Below, one piece after another: positions 57,725 to 64,000 of a DNA stretch of 64,000 bases (position 1 is the stretch's first letter; each line of letters begins with the position of its first letter). Under the pieces are notes generated by a model, which was not told where the DNA came from, did no database searches, and saw only the letters and a list, made by a program, of their open reading frames with translations. A program made the position numbers and the translations under genes. This stretch comes from Mercurialis annua. Its lineage: Eukaryota > Streptophyta > Magnoliopsida > Malpighiales > Euphorbiaceae. The DNA lies in assembly GCF_937616625.2 (NCBI RefSeq), contig NC_065575.1, positions 34,285,001 through 34,349,000 of the forward strand. The letters are read 5' to 3'.

Positions 57725-60700
57725 ATGCCGGCACGGCGGTCGAAGTCGGAGAAAGAAGATGACGGGAGGCAGCTCCGGCGTGACCCGTATGAGGTGCTTG
57801 GGGTGTCCAAGAACTCGACTGAGCAGGAAATCAAGACTGCCTATCGTAAAATGGCTCTTAAGTATTATTTTTTTAAACCTTGTTCTTAATTTCTTTTAGT
57901 CGTTATTAATCTTGAGATTTTGATGTATGAGTGTAACATGAGTATGTTGTGGAAAAAATTAGAGTCACAATAAACCTACAGCTGGTGATCTAAGTGTTGC
58001 TGAATTGTATAAAAATGTAAAGGGAAATAAATAGGGTAATTTCGACTATAGGATAAGGATGTCGAAGGAAATGAACAGTGTAATTTGTATAAAAGCAATG
58101 AAGCTGTATTTAGGAATTTCAAGAAAGCCGTATGCTGCTGTTACTTATAGGACATTCAATTGCCTTAATTGTGTTAAGGTTACACGTAAAATGCTTATTT
58201 TTGGATCGTTGTTCTTATAGACAATTTGATAGAAGATATAATGTTTGTATTGACCCTTTGTAAGGTTTAAGTTCTCTTAATGAATCTATTTCAGATACCA
58301 TCCTGACAAGAATGCAAATGATCCTGAAGCAGCTGATATGTTTAAAGAAGTTACTTTTTCTTATAACATTTTGTCTGATCCAGACAAACGCTGTCAGTAT
58401 GACTCAGCTGGTTTTGAGGTGAGCTTTCGAGGATGATTTCTAAATTTTAAATTGCAAATGATATGAAGCTTTGTGTTTCTCTATTTTTTCGCTGATTCCT
58501 TTGTTTGTTTCTTAGCTGTCACACATGCTATAAGTTGAATTTTTTAATTCTTTTGTTGGTTTAGTTCTTTAGCTTAATCTTTTGGCTGTAATCAGGCAGT
58601 TGAATCAGAAAGTCAAGAATTGGAATTAGATCTGTCAAGCTTGGGCACAGTGAACACTATGTTTGCAGCACTTTTTAGGTAGGTCTTAATATGATTTTCT
58701 GGCTTTCTCCTACTTTATAATTCATTCATCGGACATTTGTCTGTCTCTATATATAAATAGTTACTAGTACTTCTATATTGTTTTATTGATGTTGGGGTTA
58801 ATTTTTGCTACACAGTAAACTCGGTGTGCCAATTAAGACCACTGTATCAGCAACTGTCTTAGAGGAGGCACTTAATGGTATTGTCTCTGTTCGTCCGCTT
58901 TTGGTTGGGCAACACATTTCTCGGAAGGTTAGGAATTTATGTCTCAGTTTAATAATCTTTGTTACTAATGTGCTAGAGCTCATTGGTATTATTATATTTT
59001 CAAGCAGGTTGAGAAGCAATGTGCTCACTTCTATTCTGTCACAATAACGGAGGAGGAAGCAAGAGCTGGATTTGTCTGTCGAGTGCAATCGTCTGACAAA
59101 AGCAAGTTCAAGGTTTGGATAAAATCATAAACATCTGGTGGAAGTATGTTGTCACAAATTCCCATCATAATGCCAGCTAGATATACACACAATTTATTGG
59201 CTTCTTATATTTTCATAACAAATAAGTATTTTTTGAGCTAGGGATCCTAGATTCTTTGAGGGGTCTATGTTTATATGAGGTACAAGCTTCAATTCCTATC
59301 ATTTCTGATTGAAATAGAAAGTAAAGATTGTTCAAACAGATCCTGTCCTGCTACTTAAACATAAATCTCACTCCTAGATATTGAGCTAGAGAGCCACTTC
59401 TTATTGAAATAGGATACTAGGAATTATTTTAAGTATTGTATTTTTATTGTGAGATACATTGGTATCTTTGTTGCACCAAGAAAAGCTTTTGCAAGGAAAT
59501 GGCTTCTAGTTACTTGGTTTAGTTGTTCATGGTGAGATTTCTTTCATTATAGGACTTTTTGATCAAAAGTTAAGAGTTATGGTGCTCTCAAGCTAGCAAC
59601 AAAAAACTTTATATGCTGCTAAAGGGTTGGTGAATTTAAGATCTAAAGTCATTCTACAATGAAGTATAATTTTTTTACTTGGCTGCCACAAAATAAAGGC
59701 CCCTGACCTTGTTTGCAATGGCAATATGGCATGTGAATTAGATGTATTAAGGATTCTGTGCTCGGATTCTTTGCTTGTGGTGGTCTTGACTCTTGAGCCT
59801 TATATTTGCAGAGTATCTCTCTGATTGTTCGGTGGAAATTGGATGTATAATAGTGTGGAGAAGATAAAGGTAGGATACAATTGCGTAGACTTCAGAGACA
59901 GAGCTGTGATGCTCTGGTTCTGGTGGATTTATGCTGTACTCTAGTATCTCTCTGATTGTTCGGTGGAAATAGGATGTATAATAGTGTGGAGAAGACAAAG
60001 GTAGGATACAATTGCGTAGACTTCAGAGACAGAGCTGTGATGCTCTGGTTCTGGTGGATTTATGCTGTGAAGTTTTGTCCCTGTAAACCATCAGAATTTC
60101 TCATCAAGGTCATGTATTTTATTGCTCCTTTTGAAATTCACTTTTTTAGTATGGCGGTGCATGTAGAGAGTACTTAGGTGAAAGTTGTAATAGGAGATTG
60201 AAGTAACTGACCTTTTTATATTTGTGGTCAAGGGCTGGTAAGGCTAAGTTACAAACAAGAGATTAGCAATTTACGTACTTTCTAGGAAATTGCATAGCCG
60301 GGCATGGACTAATAAACTGTCTTTGGAGATTTTTGAGCATTAGCATTGTGAGTTCATTGTGAAATAAGACATGGCTCTGATCTGTTCCATTGCACTGTAC
60401 GAGGTTGTAGCTGAAGTGAGAGCCTTACTATTTTGTGCTCTTTCAGTGGATTTCAGAAGAGGACGGTATGAAGCGTCCTTAGGAGATGCTGAAAGAAGTT
60501 TCTGAAACATTTGTCTCCAATTAAGGCCTTATACTCTCGTATCTTATCTTGGTTACTGAAACTGATTTTCTTTGGGTGTATTAAAAGGTTTATTCTGTTT
60601 TTCTTTTTTGTGTGCTTGTACTCTGTATAATCTCTTCTCTTCTGATGTTAAAATAAGACTTCATGATCACTTGGCATGAGGTTTAGAATTCTGAATGGCA

Positions 60701-62787
60701 CATTACTCTCCTGAATTGCTTGTGTGTCCTATGGTTATGCATTCTGAGCAGATTTGACTTTGTTACTCGTGAGCATCATATTATTTTACTAATGCAACCT
60801 TCATCTCCTGTATCATTGGTCTTGTTGCTTTGATTTTTTATAACTTCCTGTTTACCAATTTTCAGATTCACAATATTTTCATCCAGTTTCTATGTTTCTA
60901 CAACAAAGTATTATGCATTACTTAGATGATGTACTAATATATTATTTTGGTGATACAATATCTATTCAAATGTGACTGCCGGAGTCTTACTAGCTGACTA
61001 CTTGTCTGCAGCTGTTATATTTTGATCAGGAAGAGAATGGTGGACTAAACCTTGCTCTACAGGTAGAAAGCTTTCTTTTCTTGAATAGATTATGTTTTGT
61101 AACAAAATTGTTCTTTTTGTATCAAAATCCACATGTTTTCCCCAAATTAAAAATCATGTCCATGTATTTTAACGTATTAATTTGTCAAGTGTTATGCCTT
61201 CATCATCATTTTTCCCCACTTTTGGAAGTGTCAATCTTCTAGATGGTCCACTTAGATGAATATTTTGTGAAAAGTGGAATAATATTTAAGAGCTATATTG
61301 TAGAAATATACCTCACCTTTGGGCTTCTCCGCGTTTTACATGGTAGTTTTGGTAATCCTTGCTTAGGGATAAGTTTCTTCTTTCTCTTTCTTGTGCTAAT
61401 TGATCAATGTTTGAGTAAAACTCGACTTCTTCACTCGTATCCATCATCAAAAGATTGAAGAGCACTTTTTTCTAAATATTGGTTCTCTTAGTATATGTTT
61501 GTGACTTATCTTTCTGGCCCCAGAATTTGCACTTAACAAGTCTAGAGTGAGAACTTTGTTCTCAAGGCAAACTACAAACTATTAACTAACGCTATTCTCG
61601 TGACTCATGGGGTAACTAGCTGAATGCATAGAGTCGTACCATTAAAAGGGTGTGTCTAGGTGAATAATGTGCAGCACCTTCTTAATTTTAAAAATTAATT
61701 TTGTTATAATTTTGAGTATTTAAATTTAATTATAATTTTGCTGGATTTAGGAGGAGAGTTTGAAAACAGGAAAAGTGACATCTGCTGGAATGTATTTCCT
61801 TTGTTTTCCTGTTTACCGGTTGGATCAGACAGTCAATTCGGTGAGTTGTGATTCAGTAAATGATTGTTATTATGTTTCTCTTATTTAGTTAGCTTATTGT
61901 TCTCCATTGTTTCTTCGGAATTCTTGTGTTTTTAGAGTGCAGCTGCAAAGGATGCAGATGCTGCCTTCTTCAAGAAACTGGATGAATTTCAGCCTTGTGA
62001 AATAAATGAACTGAAGGCTGGCACCCATATTTTTGCTGTTTATGGTCAACCTTAGAACTTTTGTGCTCTTCTCAGTTTGCTATACCTTCTCAATGATGTT
62101 TTTATTTTAATTATGGAACATTCTCATTTATATATATTCTGCCTTCTCAATTATGAAGTTGATTGTAACATTTATATTTCCGACTCTTCCTTCCATGCAG
62201 GTGATAATTTTTTCAAGAGTGCAAGTTACTCGATAGAAGCTCTTTGTGCTGCGCCCTTTATTGAAGAAAAAGAGAATCTTAGAGCTGTTGAAGCTCAAAT
62301 TATTGCAAAAAGGGTTGAAGTGTCCAAGTTTGAATCTGAATATAGAGAGGTATGGTTATTCACTGTATACTTTATGTATAATAATTGGTTCTCTCTCATT
62401 TCTAATAATTTTCAACAAATTGTCGGCAGGTATTGGCACAATTTACAGAGATGACCAGTAGATATGCACAAGAAATGCAAGAAGTAAGTAGCCAATGAAA
62501 ATTTTGATTCTACGTGTCGTGTCACATTTAGATTGAGGTTTAAGTCGTTTGATTATTGCTAATTGCAGATAGATGATCTTCTTAAACAAAGGAACGAAAT
62601 TCATGCCTCGTACACAGTTGCTCCGCCAATGAAGCGGAGTACAAGTAGGAGCAGAAGTAAGGGTCCCCTTAGGGAGACCAAAGAAGATGGACAGAAAAAA
62701 GATAAGAAACCTTCAATTAGGGACAGAACTAAAAAAAAGAAATGGTTCAATATCCATTTAAAAGTTGACAAGAGAAAGCCTTGCTAA
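57725..62787 (+). CDS. ARL1: J-protein of the ARG1/ARL family, ARL1 (DNAJ16) type
   Basis: Eleven exons: 57725-57861, 58295-58418, 58596-58678, 58816-58927, 59008-59112, 61012-61062, 61751-61840, 61936-62044, 62201-62349, 62430-62483 and 62569-62787. All introns are GT-AG and all phases match, giving 410 residues. Residues 19-85 are the J domain ([10 protein letters not shown], then HPD at 48-50), which stimulates Hsp70 ATPase. A conserved middle follows ([49 protein letters not shown]). A coiled coil lies at about 290-350, and the tail is basic, ending [18 protein letters not shown]. The start [10 protein letters not shown] and this tail resemble Arabidopsis ARL1 more than ARG1. ARG1-family proteins act in early gravity signalling and associate with endomembranes and actin. 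Compared with ARL1 (about 436 residues as I recall) the acidic stretch before the tail is reduced. This is the one clearly intact gene in the window. Confidence 0.96.
59812..60068. repeat. 131-bp tandem duplication in intron 5
   Basis: 59812-59942 and 59943-60068 are repeats at an exact 131-bp offset, with only two substitutions in about 126 compared positions (ATTGG/ATAGG and AGATAAAG/AGACAAAG). It lies in the 1.9-kb fifth intron, by far the longest of the gene. Confidence 0.95.
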
Positions 62788-63666
62788 TACCTAAATGTGG
62801 TATGATCTAGAATTTTAATTCTTTTTTCTCAATATCGTACGTGTTTGTGTTAACATAGTGTAGTCACATATTATTTGAATATCATCTAGATGATTTAGGA
62901 AGATGAATCCTATACACGGAATTGATAAAACTATGTCTGCACTCACTAACTTGACTGCATTTGATTTAAAGATGAGCTGCATATCAGTGCTATGGTGGAA
63001 ATGCTCCAATGCTCTCATTGACAGTGTCAAATTCTACGTTTTGTTTTCTCCGCTGTCATTCATCATTTTCTTTGGCCTCTTTGTAACTTGTAAATAAGCT
63101 TTACCTGTAAATTCCATAGTTTATTCACAAAAAACATTTCATTAGCTAGGGAGAAATTGGAAGAGTTGCCATTTTTTGTGCATGTGGAGATGTTTTGTAC
63201 TAGACAATTGTTTTTTAGTAGTTGGACTGGGTTTGCTTCAACATTCATGAAATTGGCAATTGTTTCAGTATAGAGTCTACTGAAGTTCATGAAATTGGCA
63301 ATAGGGCCACACCACCTGATTACATTTATTAAAGGATTGTAGTCCATAAACTATAGATAGGTGAAATTTACCTATCCCTATCAATTCGGTGCTCTAGGAA
63401 CTATAGTTGCTCACATCCCCTCAAAATAAAAACCACGGCCATTCCAAGTTCTTGAAAGTTATTCCTTTTAAGAAAACAAAAATAAAATCAAGATCAGTTA
63501 GGTTTCGAGTGGTATCGAGGATGACTGAAGACCTACAAACCAAGAGCAATGAGGTCAGAAAAAGAATGGGTTTTCGGCCTTTCATTCCGATGTTCAAGTA
63601 AGAAAAGAGAAAAGAGTAAATGATGTGAAAAAAAAGTACTTGATTTGTCCACAAGGTGGTTTATAT
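62788..63666 (+). other. 3' flank of the J-protein gene
   Basis: Presumed 3' UTR begins at 62788. No strong AATAAA is seen; AAATAAG near 63091 is a possible weak polyadenylation signal. Short frames on either strand here are not convincing genes. Confidence 0.4.
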
Positions 63667-63936
63667 CAGTGCTTTAAAAATCGGACCAGACCGTCCGGTC
63701 GAACCAGTTAATCTGGTAACCGGCCAGTGGTTCGTCTAAAACTGTAAAAAATTGAATCTTTTAGTTAAACCTGGTTGGACTGGATTGAACCGGTTTAAAA
63801 CCGGAGGTTGAACCGGTGAATCAGATGTTGAATCGGTAAAAAACCGGTGAACCAGAATTTTTTTTAATTTATTAAACCGATTGAATCGGAAACCGTTGGT
63901 CCCACAGGTTCGACCACCGGTTTGATTTTAAAAATG
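63667..63936. mobile_element. Short hAT-like CCGGTT-rich element
   Basis: Left end CAGTGCTTTAAAAATCGGAC resembles the left end of the element at 51852. The right end, reverse-complemented, reads CATTTTTAAAATCAAACCGG. GTTTATAT flanks both ends (63659-63666 and 63937-63944), an 8-bp TSD as for hAT elements. The interior is rich in ACCGG/CCGGT. 270 bp, non-coding. Confidence 0.85.
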
Positions 63937-64000
63937 GTTTATATAAAAGATCACTGTTTTCATAATCGTACAACTCGCGATTCGAATCGTACGATTAGAT

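Noticed and set aside
63407..63601. 64-codon frame downstream of the J-protein gene
   Set aside because: No family resemblance, overlaps an equally long frame on the other strand, and lies in the gene's 3' flank.

Overview
This is a piece of a plant nuclear genome, most likely a eudicot. It is AT-rich, dominated by plant retrotransposons in several layers, and carries one intron-containing gene of a plant-specific J-protein family. There is nothing bacterial: no operons, tRNA or rRNA genes, or CRISPR. I cannot name the species from sequence alone.

Layout. 1-6.6 kb: Ty3/gypsy LTR material (a long LTR with a tRNA-iMet primer site, then two LTR-like blocks on the minus strand). 6.6-9.5 kb: a decayed Ty1/copia pol. 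9.5-17 kb: AT-rich DNA with a decayed CACTA-like element, a 556-bp Helitron, a CCGGTT-rich repeat, an inverted pair of one repeat family and a SINE-like head. 17.1-22.2 kb: an L1-type LINE on the minus strand, complete end to end with an 11-bp target-site duplication (TSD) but with frameshifted ORFs. 23.1-33.4 kb: gypsy LTRs of several families, including a Tat-lineage-like element whose 3' interior carries an antisense plant-mobile-domain remnant. 33.5-34.5 kb: a low-complexity GTTTGAAAC array. 35.4-38.3 kb: a MITE inside a MITE, then a 1.94-kb Helitron. 38.6-50.2 kb: an old minus-strand copia hit by a TRIM and by a non-autonomous LTR element, whose own two LTRs were in turn hit by a young SIRE-like copia and by a CACTA element. 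51.8-55.6 kb: an hAT-like element holding two MITEs, plus further MITEs. 57.7-62.8 kb: the only clearly functional gene, an 11-exon ARL1/DNAJ16-type J-protein gene on the plus strand. 63.7-63.9 kb: a short hAT-like repeat.

The junctions date the insertions relative to one another. I read exact or near-exact TSDs for the LINE, TRIM, outer LTR element, SIRE-like copia, second CACTA, hAT elements and five MITEs. The J-protein model gives a 410-residue reading frame from eleven exons, with GT-AG junctions and matching phases throughout.

The most unusual signal is that at least six LTR-like blocks from different families each hold a cluster of short palindromes or hairpins. Sequence differs completely between families. 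Within a cluster the units vary, often with changes matched on both arms. This looks like a recurrent LTR module selected for symmetry rather than for sequence.
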